A stretch of 52,006 bases of DNA from an uncultured Dialister sp. (GTDB lineage: Bacteria; Bacillota_C; Negativicutes; Veillonellales; Dialisteraceae): contig UPXR01000006.1 in NCBI GenBank assembly GCA_900557365.1, forward strand, positions 1 through 52,006, given 5' to 3'. Below the pieces are notes generated by a model, which did no database searches, was not told the origin of the DNA, and was given only the letters and a program-made list of their open reading frames with translations. This document shows positions 1-7,712 of this stretch, in pieces. The position numbers were made by a program, and so were the translations under genes. The first letter of the stretch is position 1; each line of letters opens with the position of its first letter.

Positions 1-75
1 AACCTCGCACATCGGTTATTCGTTCGCTGTACTGTTCAGTTTTCAAAGAATCATCGCTCTTCAAGCGACTTGATT
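1..75 (-). other. Probable rRNA operon leader (5' part)
   Basis: Read on the minus strand, this stretch follows the last of three tandem promoters and contains the TTTGAAAACTGAACA motif common in Bacillota rRNA leaders and spacers. No 16S sequence is visible, so the rRNA gene would begin to the left of the window. The rRNA identity is inferred from the promoter array and this leader motif. Confidence 0.6.
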
Positions 76-104
76 ATTTTACCACATCGCTTCGGTTTTG
101 TCAA
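76..104 (-). promoter_or_regulatory. rRNA-type promoter, proximal (third of three)
   Basis: Minus-strand TTGACA (99-104) and TAAAAT (76-81) are separated by exactly 17 bp. The -35 is a perfect consensus. It fires leftward toward the window edge. Confidence 0.85.
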
Positions 105-189
105 ATGTTTTTTGAAATCTTTTTGAAGGATTTCGGAAACATCCGATCAAATCGAGTTTTGCGGCGCCGCTGTATCAGCGACGAGTGTA

Positions 190-218
190 ATCATATCATT
201 TTTGCTTCGTTCTGTCAA
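190..218 (-). promoter_or_regulatory. rRNA-type promoter, middle
   Basis: Minus-strand TTGACA (213-218), a 17-bp spacer and TATGAT (190-195). It has the same polarity and spacing as its two neighbours. Confidence 0.85.
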
Positions 219-281
219 CAGGTTTTTGAAGTTTTTTGAAGAACTTTTGGAAACTGTGTGCTGTCAGAAGTCAGCTTGGTT

Positions 282-310
282 ATAATATCACGGCTTCACC
301 AAAGTGTCAA
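282..310 (-). promoter_or_regulatory. rRNA-type promoter, distal (first of three)
   Basis: Minus-strand TTGACA (305-310), a 17-bp spacer and TATTAT (282-287). The A/T-rich stretch at 311-345 could act as an UP element. Three perfect -35 boxes in about 230 bp is typical of stable-RNA promoters. Confidence 0.85.
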
Positions 311-343
311 CAGGAAAATCCGAAAAACGATAAAGAAAGAAAA

Positions 344-360
344 GGCTCCGTTCCGGAGCC
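344..360. terminator. Bidirectional hairpin terminator
   Basis: A GGCTCCG/CGGAGCC stem with a TTC loop, flanked by an A-rich tract on the left and a T-rich tract on the right. It insulates the rRNA promoters from the region to the right. Confidence 0.6.
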
Positions 361-849
361 CTTTCTTTCTCTGCCGGTCTGTTTTCTTTTCCTCTGCCGT
401 GATTCTCCTATATACCCATATATTCATATAAAGGGATTCCATTCTATTTTCCTTCTTAGCCTGTCTCCGGCTTTTCCCTGCATGGTTGCCGGATTGCAGC
501 AAATGTCCGGCATCCATACGGCTCTTCCCGGCAAAGGTTCCTTATGCAGAAATAAAGATCTTTCTATTATATATCTATAATACCCCGGAGACGGTTCCGT
601 TCTCCGTCTCTTTCCCGTCTTCTGCGCCCGGAACATCGGCCCGCCGCAGCTCCGGATTCTTTTTCCTGCATATATATGCCATCCCGCTCATTCCGAAACC
701 TTCCCTGCAGACCGGATAACCTCCCGATTCTCCGGCATTTCCGGCTCCGATCGGAATCAATAAGAATATCTATAGTCATCTATAAATATTCTGTATAAGG
801 ATATTTATATAATTATGTATATTGATATCTATCTTTATCCATTTATTTC
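361..849. other. Intergenic region without a recognised gene
   Basis: About 490 bp between the terminator and the PepSY gene promoter. Open frames here lack ribosome-binding sites and resemble no protein I know. A short hairpin (GAGACGG/CCGTCTC, about 589-611) is visible but lacks a T-run. The part near 780-850 is A/T-rich. Confidence 0.4.
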
Positions 850-858
850 TGTTATACT
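850..858 (+). promoter_or_regulatory. Extended -10 promoter for the PepSY gene
   Basis: TGTTATACT is an extended -10 (TG at 850-851, TATACT at 853-858), 43 bp before the start codon. No good -35 lies at the usual distance, which an extended -10 can tolerate. Confidence 0.45.
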
Positions 859-901
859 GAGTACAAGAAACAGTTCTCTAGTATTTAACGGAGGTGACGA
901 C

Positions 902-1435
902 ATGAAAAAGGCAACAAAATGGACATGCACACTGGCAGCGATTCTCGGCCTGTCTCTGGCGGGAGGACTCAGCATCAGCGCTGCTTCGGTCAATGCGGAA
1001 GAAGCTAAAGCCATTGCCATCGAACATGCAGGTGTATCTGCATCTGATGTAGATTATATCCGTGTCAAGGAAGACTGGGATTGGGGCCGCACTGTATATG
1101 AAATTGAATTTTATGCCGGCACCATGGAATATGACTACGATGTAGCCAAGGATTCCGGTGCAATCCTGAAAGCAGATTCCGAATATCACGGACGCCGCGG
1201 AGGCAAGCGCGCACAGAATGCCAATTATGCGCTCTCCTATGATGATGCCGCACAGAAAGCGCTGTCCCGTGTAGACGGTGCTACCATGGACAATCTCCGC
1301 ATGAAGCGGGATCATTCTCACGGACGGCCGACTTATGAAGGAGAAATCCACTATAACGGCTATGAATATGAGTTTGAAATCGATGCAGAAACCGGTGATT
1401 TCCTGGAATGGAAGAGTGAAAAAGACTGGTTCTGA
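902..1435 (+). CDS. Secreted protein with two PepSY-like domains
   Basis: A 177-residue exported protein. Residues 1-29 form a signal peptide (KK, a hydrophobic core, then ASA/NAEEA). Two PepSY-like units follow at about 32-92 and 105-175. Each begins with an A-x-x-A-L/I helix (EEAKAIAIEHAG; DDAAQKALSRV) and continues with W/Y-rich strands ending in D-x-x-T/S-G (VAKDSGAIL; IDAETGDFLEW). PepSY domains often bind or restrain proteases in the envelope. The secreted M48 protease at 2715 is a possible but unproven partner. The start is at 902 because GGAGGTGA lies just upstream; in-frame codons from 815 have no ribosome-binding site. The gene is monocistronic between its own promoter and a terminator. 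Confidence 0.8.
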   Translation: MKKATKWTCTLAAILGLSLAGGLSISAASVNAEEAKAIAIEHAGVSASDVDYIRVKEDWDWGRTVYEIEFYAGTMEYDYDVAKDSGAILKADSEYHGRRGGKRAQNANYALSYDDAAQKALSRVDGATMDNLRMKRDHSHGRPTYEGEIHYNGYEYEFEIDAETGDFLEWKSEKDWF

Positions 1436-1460
1436 GAAAAACAGGAAATGAAACGGAAAA

Positions 1461-1487
1461 GGGTACGGCTGAGCCGTACCCTTTTTT
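1461..1487. terminator. Bidirectional terminator between convergent genes
   Basis: GGGTACGGCT/AGCCGTACCC forms a near-perfect stem with AAAA before it and TTTTTT after it. It serves the PepSY gene (+) and the unknown secreted protein gene (-). Confidence 0.85.
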
Positions 1488-1497
1488 GATCTATTTG

Positions 1498-2559
1498 TTA
1501 TGCACCTTCCGGAACAAAAAGGAACCGCACCGGCAGATAGGTTGCTCCCGCTGCCAGGAATTCGATCGTGACCGGTTTCCCGGCCTCCCATTTTCCCGTA
1601 TCAATATAATCATCCAGTGTTTCTTCTCCCAGCTGATGTCCATGATATTTCATATCATCCGTCCGGTAGTAGCGGGGCAGGAATCCCTGGGTAATCTTAA
1701 AAGATCCCATATAGACTCCCCCCAGGGGATTGAAATAAATCCGGTAGGGCTTCGAGCCTTCCGTACGGATGCGGATCTGCAGGGTCGTTCCGTAGTCTCC
1801 CGTATTTTCTCTTTCCGTACCGTCCAATTCATCCATTCCCCGATAGAAAGGAAGAGAACCGTTTCCGCCCACGATCAGTTCCTGCGGCACTCCTGCATCC
1901 GTATTCCACACATTCTTATTTTCTCTGTATACCGTTTTCGGGAAGGTTCCCCGCAGTGCATGAGAATCAGCCGGTACAGTCCCGGCTGCATCCAGGGCCC
2001 CCTGAAGATCCCCTGTCATAGGAAGCATAGCCACTCCGAATTTTACCGGTTCTTTTGTTTCCACTTCCACGATGCCGCTGTACAGATACCCCGGAAGCAT
2101 TCCGCTTGACGCTTCCGAAGCCACTACTGTTCTTTTTTTCGGAGCAAGCTGTATATCAAGCGGTGTCTGATTTCCTGCAACCATTTCACTGAAGGACAGG
2201 GTTTCCCCGGATGTCACATAATCGGTGCTCGGCACAGCCTGAATGAATCGGGTCACACGCACATCCGCCGCCCGATTGCTTTGGGCATATACCACCAGCC
2301 GGGTCCGCATGCCCGTATCATTGACATGGTAGTAATAAATGCGGCCTTCCCCCTGAATAGTGCCTTCCGCCAGGACGCCTGTCTGCTGCACATATTCCGG
2401 ACAGTCGGAAAAAACAAGAGTGCCCTCCGTCTTTACATCCTGCATTTCCATATTCTGATACGGCCGGTCCAGCACCGATTCCGCAGAAGCCTCCGCTCCG
2501 CAAAAAAGAGCAGCTGTTCCGATCAGAGCTGCCAGCCCGTATTTCTTCCACGCTTTCAT
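1498..2559 (-). CDS. Secreted protein of unknown function
   Basis: A 353-residue protein not assigned to a family. The N-terminus is a clear Sec signal peptide (MKAWKKYG, hydrophobic segment, CGAEASAES), with likely cleavage after ASA at about residue 27. The rest is soluble and rich in beta-type sequence, with no second membrane span or sortase motif, so a periplasmic or surface location is likely. The C-terminus (EFLAAGATYLPVRFLFVPEGA) is hydrophobic and aromatic, as in beta-sandwich proteins. AAAGGAATC lies just before the ATG. It is divergent from the M48 protease gene and shares its A/T-rich intergenic region, so both may respond to one envelope signal (inference). Confidence 0.65.
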   Translation of the reverse strand: MKAWKKYGLAALIGTAALFCGAEASAESVLDRPYQNMEMQDVKTEGTLVFSDCPEYVQQTGVLAEGTIQGEGRIYYYHVNDTGMRTRLVVYAQSNRAADVRVTRFIQAVPSTDYVTSGETLSFSEMVAGNQTPLDIQLAPKKRTVVASEASSGMLPGYLYSGIVEVETKEPVKFGVAMLPMTGDLQGALDAAGTVPADSHALRGTFPKTVYRENKNVWNTDAGVPQELIVGGNGSLPFYRGMDELDGTERENTGDYGTTLQIRIRTEGSKPYRIYFNPLGGVYMGSFKITQGFLPRYYRTDDMKYHGHQLGEETLDDYIDTGKWEAGKPVTIEFLAAGATYLPVRFLFVPEGA

Positions 2560-2657
2560 CTGATTCCTTTCTCCGGCGGTTTCCCTCCTCCGGTCAGAGC
2601 CGCCGACTTCCCTTTCCTTCCTATTGTATAATATGAATAGAATTATGATTCGTTTTA

Positions 2658-2663
2658 TATAAT
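2658..2663 (+). promoter_or_regulatory. -10 element for the M48 protease gene
   Basis: TATAAT in the A/T-rich divergent intergenic region (2560-2714), 52 bp before the start codon. No convincing -35 was found. The opposite strand has TATTAT/TATACA near 2627-2637 that could serve the divergent gene. Confidence 0.4.
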
Positions 2664-2714
2664 ATCACGGTTCGTCAAGACAAGGACCGTCAGACAGGCA
2701 AAGGAGGCATTTCC

Positions 2715-3821
2715 ATGCTTTTTCATACACGCAAAACACGCCGCTTCGCCGCATCCGTCCTGGCGGTGCTGCTGATCGGCGGTGCATCTCCTCTCCCGGC
2801 ACACGCCTTTGACCTGGGCGGCGTTCTGGGGAGTCTCATCGGCGGAGCTGCTGTTTATAAATCGGTGGATGAACAGATTTCCTACGTGAACAATACGGAG
2901 GAAGGCCGGCAGAAATATTTCGAGGAGCTGAAAAAGTCGGAAGGCGTTTCCTATGATCCGGACAAGAATGCCCTGCTGGACAGCACCATGGCCCGGCTTT
3001 CCCAAAGCATCGCGTCCGTTGATCCTTCCATCGAGGAAAAGCCCTTCCTGTACTTTCTGAATCCCAATCAGGAATTCAATGCGGCGTGCGGCATGGGGCA
3101 TGTCATGACGGTCAATGAAGGAATTTTCTCCCTCACGGACAGCATCGATGAAATCGCCGTCGTACTGGCCCATGAAATGGGACACGGCGTAAAGAATCAT
3201 GTAGCCAGTTCGATGAAGAAGAAAATCCGTACGATCATTGCCGGTTCCGTAGCGGCCAGCGCCATCGATGCGGGCGCCATTTCCGACATCGCCATGAACA
3301 CCATGGTCAATCAGATCAACCAGGTGCAGATCGGCCGGAAGGATGAATGGGAAGCAGACAATCTGGCCTTTGACTACTGCTATATGGCAGGCTATAATCC
3401 CGGAGCCGGTGCCGCCCTCTGGGCCAGAGTGGAGGAAAAGATGGGACAGAATGACCAGAATTTCGTCGGGGAAATCTTCTCCCCCTCCGACCATCCGTCC
3501 AATTCCGAGCGAAGGGAAAACTATGAAAAGAAGCTGAAAAAGCTTTCCGGAGACAAAGTAACCATCAAAAAGGATACGGACATCGTGCAGATCCGGCAGA
3601 AGGATTTCCTCGCTCCCGCCGCACTGCCGGGCATGTCCGCCGCAGAGAGAAAGTACTTCCTTATGGGAAATCTCGCAGCCGCCTATGCCCACGGGGATGC
3701 GGAGCAGTCCGCTTATGTATCGGGCGGAACTGTATACCTGGGAAGACAGGCTATCATGACCCCTGCTGCAGGAGATCCCCCGGCAGAGGAACTGGCTGCT
3801 CTCCTGAACCGGATCAAATAA
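2715..3821 (+). CDS. Secreted M48-family zinc metalloprotease
   Basis: A 368-residue exported zinc protease. A signal peptide (about 1-31, ending AHA) precedes the mature chain. The HEMGH motif (His153, Glu154, His157) supplies two zinc ligands and the catalytic glutamate. Glu211 in EWEAD is the likely third ligand. A glycine/alanine-rich helix (about 170-190) lies between them. This matches the BepA/LoiP type of periplasmic M48 enzyme, which acts in outer-membrane protein quality control in other diderms, so envelope proteolysis is the likely role. After the core, SDHPSNSERRENYEKKL matches the usual M48 tail; residues 300-368 are unassigned. The start is set by AAAGGAGG upstream. The gene stands alone and ends at a strong terminator. 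Confidence 0.88.
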   Translation: MLFHTRKTRRFAASVLAVLLIGGASPLPAHAFDLGGVLGSLIGGAAVYKSVDEQISYVNNTEEGRQKYFEELKKSEGVSYDPDKNALLDSTMARLSQSIASVDPSIEEKPFLYFLNPNQEFNAACGMGHVMTVNEGIFSLTDSIDEIAVVLAHEMGHGVKNHVASSMKKKIRTIIAGSVAASAIDAGAISDIAMNTMVNQINQVQIGRKDEWEADNLAFDYCYMAGYNPGAGAALWARVEEKMGQNDQNFVGEIFSPSDHPSNSERRENYEKKLKKLSGDKVTIKKDTDIVQIRQKDFLAPAALPGMSAAERKYFLMGNLAAAYAHGDAEQSAYVSGGTVYLGRQAIMTPAAGDPPAEELAALLNRIK

Positions 3822-3831
3822 ACAAAAAAGA

Positions 3832-3852
3832 GGCATACCGCTGCGGTATGCC
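3832..3852. terminator. Bidirectional terminator
   Basis: GGCATACCG/CGGTATGCC with a CTG loop, preceded by AAAAAAG and followed by TTTTCTTTTT. It lies between the convergent M48 and WYL genes. Confidence 0.85.
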
Positions 3853-3865
3853 TTTTCTTTTTATT

Positions 3866-4876
3866 TTATTTTGTTTTGCTTTCTCCCATACGGCAGATTT
3901 CCTGCGCCTCATGAAGCCAGCTGTCTCTCAGCTCCTGCGGATACAGGACATTGACCTTGCTTCCCTGAGAAAGGAGCCACATCAGGACGCCCTGCAGTCC
4001 GTCCACTTCTGACTTGATCAGGTAGCTTCCGTCATTCTGAAGCACGGCGGTGGAAATGGGCAGCCGGTCCAGGACTGCCTCCGGGGAAGGTCCCCTGTAG
4101 AGGAAACCGATCTGCTGCCGCCGTCCGCCGTACATAAACTGCGTGCTGTTCTTGAAATCCCCTTCCCGGAACCGGTCGCTGTACGGCACGGAAAAGGTTT
4201 CGTCATCCATTTTCACCCGGCACATCCGGTCCAGACGGTATATACGGCGGTTCTTCCGGTCAATCTCCCCGAACTCGCAGGGATCGCCGATCAGGTAGAA
4301 ATAATATTCCGAGAACACAATACCCAGCGGATAAATCCGATGCGGCCGGGTCTGGCGTTCTCCGGGCTTTTTATAATCAAAAAGGAGCACATGGCGGCTG
4401 CGCACGGCCCGGGCAGCCAGCGAAAGCGCATCCACATCGGGGTCCACATGATCCGGGTCCCGGTAATCCCCGATTTCATTTTTGATATATTCCTCCAGAT
4501 CCTTTTTCTCTTCCGGAGAAACGGCGGAACGAAGAAGCCGGTCCAGCAGACGGCCCATTTCCTTTTTGCTGAAAGCACGGCTGGAAAGAAGGATCTTGCA
4601 CACCGCATAAAGTTCGCTCTCGGAAACAAAGTGGCTTTCTGCACCGACAATTTTATAAATGCCTTCCGCCGGGTCAAATACAAGGAAGCGCTTAATGCCG
4701 TCTTCCTCTTCCTTATGGAGCAGATGCTTCCGGATTTCCGCCAGGTAGCGGCTCGCCGTTCTGTCATTGACGCCGAAAAGCTCCACCACCTCCGGACGGG
4801 TAACCTTGTCCCCATCCATCAGACGGTCCCACAGCGCCAGGACCTTTTCCGTCTTATTTCCGTCTTTCCCTACCAT
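3866..4876 (-). CDS. WYL-domain transcriptional regulator
   Basis: A 336-residue regulator. Residues about 8-60 form a DeoR/YafY-type helix-turn-helix (KVTRPEVVELFGVNDRTASRYLAEI). Residues about 150-235 are the WYL domain, with the RPHRIYPLGIVFSEYYFYLIG stretch and downstream RIYRLDRM typical of the family. A C-terminal WCX-like segment follows (about 250-325). WYL domains sense small ligands or nucleic acid ends and regulate DNA-damage, phage-defence or metabolic genes; no target is evident here. The start is supported by AAAGGAGT eight bases upstream. The gene is separated from the MFS gene by its own extended -10 promoter. Confidence 0.85.
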   Translation of the reverse strand: MVGKDGNKTEKVLALWDRLMDGDKVTRPEVVELFGVNDRTASRYLAEIRKHLLHKEEEDGIKRFLVFDPAEGIYKIVGAESHFVSESELYAVCKILLSSRAFSKKEMGRLLDRLLRSAVSPEEKKDLEEYIKNEIGDYRDPDHVDPDVDALSLAARAVRSRHVLLFDYKKPGERQTRPHRIYPLGIVFSEYYFYLIGDPCEFGEIDRKNRRIYRLDRMCRVKMDDETFSVPYSDRFREGDFKNSTQFMYGGRRQQIGFLYRGPSPEAVLDRLPISTAVLQNDGSYLIKSEVDGLQGVLMWLLSQGSKVNVLYPQELRDSWLHEAQEICRMGESKTK

Positions 4877-4915
4877 ACAGTGACTCCTTTGATTTCTTCT
4901 GAAATAACGGAGTTT

Positions 4916-4926
4916 ATTGTACCATA
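4916..4926 (-). promoter_or_regulatory. Extended -10 promoter of the WYL regulator
   Basis: Minus-strand ATGGTACAAT contains TG-n-TACAAT (TACAAT at 4916-4921), about 40 bp upstream of the ATG. The -35 is weak. Confidence 0.45.
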
Positions 4927-4967
4927 AGCTCCGGACAAATTAAACAAAAAGCCTGAAAATATGATTT

Positions 4968-6134
4968 CTAGGCGTCTTTCTTCCTGTCATCCGGCAGGGT
5001 AAATCCAGCAATAAGACCGATGACGCCTGCAATCCACAGTGCCTGGAGTGCGGTCTGCAGTCCCCATGTATCGGCAGCCCATCCCACAAGGGGCGTAACC
5101 ATTCCGCCCAGCGTTGTGGAAAGGCCGAGAGTCACACCGGATGCAAATCCTGCATTTCTTGCCAGGTAGTTCTGGCCCAGTACAACCATGGGGCTGAACG
5201 GGGAAAAGACCGCCATTGCCGCCGGAACGAGAAGAAGCATCACCAGAAGCATGCTGTCCGTATTCGTCAGCAGGAAATAGGTCGGGATTTCAATGGCAAA
5301 AGCAATGAGAATGACCTTCCGGAATCCGATTTTATCCGCCAGAAGACCGCCCGCATAAGTACAGCACGCTCCCATGAGGAAAAGGGCAGACAAGGCCGTC
5401 GTTCCCTGAGAAGCCTCTCCGTGCAGAATGTAAATCCAGAGGAGAGGAATGAAAGTATTGCTCAGCATGAATCCGGCAGAACGGGCCAGGATGCAGAAGG
5501 ACAGCTTTCCGAAGGAAACCCAGTCGTTTTCCGCGGCCTGCGCCGCTTTTTTCTTTTCCCGGATTTCCTCTTCCGTCTCCGCCGCCGTCAGTTTTTTGAT
5601 GGCAACAAAGAGAAGCATCACCGCCAGTACATTGATGGCTCCCATCAGCACCAGAGAACGGATGCCCAGGTGATAGGCGCAGAAGCCTGCCATCAGCGGA
5701 CCCACACCGAAGCCGGCATTGCCGCCTACGGCAAAGATGCCCATCGCCTTTCCCTTGGCTTTTCCGGAGAAACGGCTGACCATGAGCGCCGCTTCCGGAT
5801 GGAAGAGAGAGGTTCCCACACCGCCGATCAGCGCCGCTGCCAGAATCAGAGGATAGCTGTCCACAAAGCCCATGGCCGTTACCGCCGTTCCGCAGAGAAG
5901 CGGTCCCAGCAGAACGAACCAGGGCCGGGAAATCCTGTCGGAATAGTATCCGAAAAGGGGCTGCACCACCGAGGCGATCAGCACATTCATGAAAATAATC
6001 GTCCCCGCTTCCTTATAGGAAAGACCGTAATGGACGATAAAGTACGGCAGCAAGGCCGGAATAGCCCCCTGGCACCAGTCATTCACAAAATGCCCGAAGG
6101 AAAAAATATACGGAGAACACTTTTTGATATCCAT
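4968..6134 (-). CDS. MFS exporter, fosmidomycin-resistance (Fsr) type
   Basis: A 388-residue major facilitator with about 12 predicted membrane helices. The N-terminal HFVNDWCQGAIPALLPYF and QPLFGYYSDR match the Fsr subgroup; the latter is the MFS loop 2-3 signature. A cytoplasmic loop rich in Glu/Lys (about 197-215) joins the two halves. Known Fsr proteins export fosmidomycin and related compounds; the substrate here is unknown. The chosen start (MDIKKCSPY) has GGAGG six bases upstream; an in-frame codon at 6197 lacks a ribosome-binding site and would add an atypical Arg-rich leader. The gene is the last in a leftward run, but a 108-bp gap from the CpXC gene suggests separate control. Confidence 0.85.
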   Translation of the reverse strand: MDIKKCSPYIFSFGHFVNDWCQGAIPALLPYFIVHYGLSYKEAGTIIFMNVLIASVVQPLFGYYSDRISRPWFVLLGPLLCGTAVTAMGFVDSYPLILAAALIGGVGTSLFHPEAALMVSRFSGKAKGKAMGIFAVGGNAGFGVGPLMAGFCAYHLGIRSLVLMGAINVLAVMLLFVAIKKLTAAETEEEIREKKKAAQAAENDWVSFGKLSFCILARSAGFMLSNTFIPLLWIYILHGEASQGTTALSALFLMGACCTYAGGLLADKIGFRKVILIAFAIEIPTYFLLTNTDSMLLVMLLLVPAAMAVFSPFSPMVVLGQNYLARNAGFASGVTLGLSTTLGGMVTPLVGWAADTWGLQTALQALWIAGVIGLIAGFTLPDDRKKDA

Positions 6135-6242
6135 CTTATCCCTCCTTCTCCGCAGCCATATTCTGCAGAGGTCCCCTCCAGAATTCTCTGCAGTCAAAAA
6201 ATAAAATACAGCATCAGCCGGGTACCTCTCCCGGAAGCCGCT

Positions 6243-6899
6243 CTATCCCTTCTGCATCCGGACCAGAAGCTGCACCGCCCACTGAGAATTGACGACCGGA
6301 CTGTCTCCGTCCGCTCCGTTCAGAAAAGGCTGTACGCCCTCCCGGATTTTTTCATACATAGGGCGCTCGAAAGCATAGGCTGCCGCGGTTTCCTTTCCCT
6401 CCAGAAACCGGAAATAATAATTTCCGTCGGCACCCCGGTCGAAAAGAACCGTGTCGGGTTTGAGTTCCTTCCGCTGCCGGTGCAGAGAAGCATAGGCCAG
6501 AGCCTTCATGATTTCTATGATCCGGTCATCCATTCCGCCGTCCAGAATCAGGAGCTTTTCCAGCACATCCCGGTGATAGGTGACAATCCGCTTTGTCCAT
6601 CGGGAAAGCTCTTCCCCGGCAAAGCTGCCGCTCTTTTTCCGGAAGATTCCGAAAATCCGCCGGTAATCCTCTTCGTCAGCGGCATAGTACAGCATATAAT
6701 GCCTGTCCCTTTCCTTATACAGGAAAGAATAATCTCCGTGGGTTTCCCAGCCGCAGTACGGACATTGTACCCAAAAAGCGCTGTTGTCCCGTATCTTTTC
6801 AAAAAAAGAAGGGTCCTCCCCCGTATCGAGCACATCCATACGCTTCACAGGGAAGGACCTTCCGCAGCGGCGGCAGGGAAATAAAACTTCCTCTGCCAT
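6243..6899 (-). CDS. CpXC-domain zinc-ribbon protein
   Basis: A 218-residue soluble protein. Residues 1-55 carry two Cys pairs, FPCRRCGRSF and VQCPYCGWE, separated by about 35 residues. This is the arrangement of the CpXC domain, a probable zinc ribbon. The C-terminal part (about 80-215) is helical and unassigned. The start is three bases after the stop of the upstream nitroreductase gene, so the two are co-transcribed and probably translationally coupled. The function of CpXC proteins is not established; the link to a flavin nitroreductase is contextual only. Confidence 0.75.
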   Translation of the reverse strand: MAEEVLFPCRRCGRSFPVKRMDVLDTGEDPSFFEKIRDNSAFWVQCPYCGWETHGDYSFLYKERDRHYMLYYAADEEDYRRIFGIFRKKSGSFAGEELSRWTKRIVTYHRDVLEKLLILDGGMDDRIIEIMKALAYASLHRQRKELKPDTVLFDRGADGNYYFRFLEGKETAAAYAFERPMYEKIREGVQPFLNGADGDSPVVNSQWAVQLLVRMQKG

Positions 6900-6902
6900 C
6901 CC

Positions 6903-7454
6903 TTATTTTTCCTTCCTCACCGTCAGGATTTCCTTCAGCGGCTTTCTTTCGTTGGCCGCAGGAATCACTGCAGGATGTCCGATGCCGATCAGCGCCGATA
7001 CATCATAATTGTCAGGAAGTCCCAGAATTTCCTTAACTTTGTCCTCTTCATAGCGGCCCATGATGAGAGTGCCCAGGCCCACCGCATTGGCAGCCAGGCA
7101 GAAATGGGCAGCTGCTACACCGGCATCGAAAGACTGCCAGTGCGTTCCCTTCTTCGTGGAGAACGTGCCGTCCGGTTCATAGCCGGAAAGGCCTTTGATC
7201 ACGCAAAGCACCACCAGGGCCGGTGCGCCGTGAATATTCTCCGTATTCCACGGGAATTTCACCGTTGCCTCGTCCGCCAGACGATCCTTCAGCTCCTTGT
7301 CCAGAATGGCCACATACCGCACGGGCTGGGTGTTTTCCCAGCAGGATGCCATCTGGGTGATCTCCACTACATTGACGATATCGTTTTCCGTAACCGCCTC
7401 ATCTGTGTATTCTCTGATGCTTCTCCGGGAAATCAGACATTCAATTGCGTCCAT
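6903..7454 (-). CDS. Nitroreductase-family flavoprotein
   Basis: A 183-residue FMN-dependent oxidoreductase of the nitroreductase fold. The N-terminal ECLISRRSIREYTDEAV contains the RRSIR motif that contacts the FMN phosphate. WENTQPVRYVAI and GLGTLIMGRYEEDKVKEILGLPDNY match the rest of the fold, and the last segment (ALIGIGHPA) closes the FMN site. These enzymes act as homodimers in the cytoplasm; the substrate cannot be read from sequence. GGAGGAAGGA precedes the ATG. It is the first gene of a two-gene unit with the CpXC protein. A second, different nitroreductase lies at 16171-16698. Confidence 0.88.
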   Translation of the reverse strand: MDAIECLISRRSIREYTDEAVTENDIVNVVEITQMASCWENTQPVRYVAILDKELKDRLADEATVKFPWNTENIHGAPALVVLCVIKGLSGYEPDGTFSTKKGTHWQSFDAGVAAAHFCLAANAVGLGTLIMGRYEEDKVKEILGLPDNYDVSALIGIGHPAVIPAANERKPLKEILTVRKEK

Positions 7455-7633
7455 ATTCCTTCCTCCTTGTCCTCCAACTACAAATCCTTACTTTCTTTAG
7501 TTTACCATAGTCTGCCGATTTGTCACCTTACGAAAAAAGAGAATTTCTGCACAGACGGCTTTCCCTCCTGCAAAACTCTCTGCACCGTCTCTTTTTCCGG
7601 CCGGCCTTCCCGCAGCTTCTCCCCTGATACGGA

Positions 7634-7687
7634 AAAATCCCGCGGAAAGGAGCTGCCCGTTCTCCGGACAGTCCCCTGCGGGATTTT
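7634..7687 (-). terminator. Terminator of the leuCDB operon
   Basis: AAAATCCCGC (7634-7643) pairs perfectly with GCGGGATTTT (7678-7687). On the minus strand the hairpin ends in TTTTT. The long 34-nt loop can itself partly fold. Confidence 0.6.
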
Positions 7688-7712
7688 GGCTGGTTCATTC
7701 TGCAAACGCTTC

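Noticed and set aside
815..901. In-frame extension of the PepSY protein to an ATG at 815
   Set aside because: The extension crosses the extended -10 promoter and lacks a ribosome-binding site, while the ATG at 902 has GGAGGTGA and begins a proper signal peptide.
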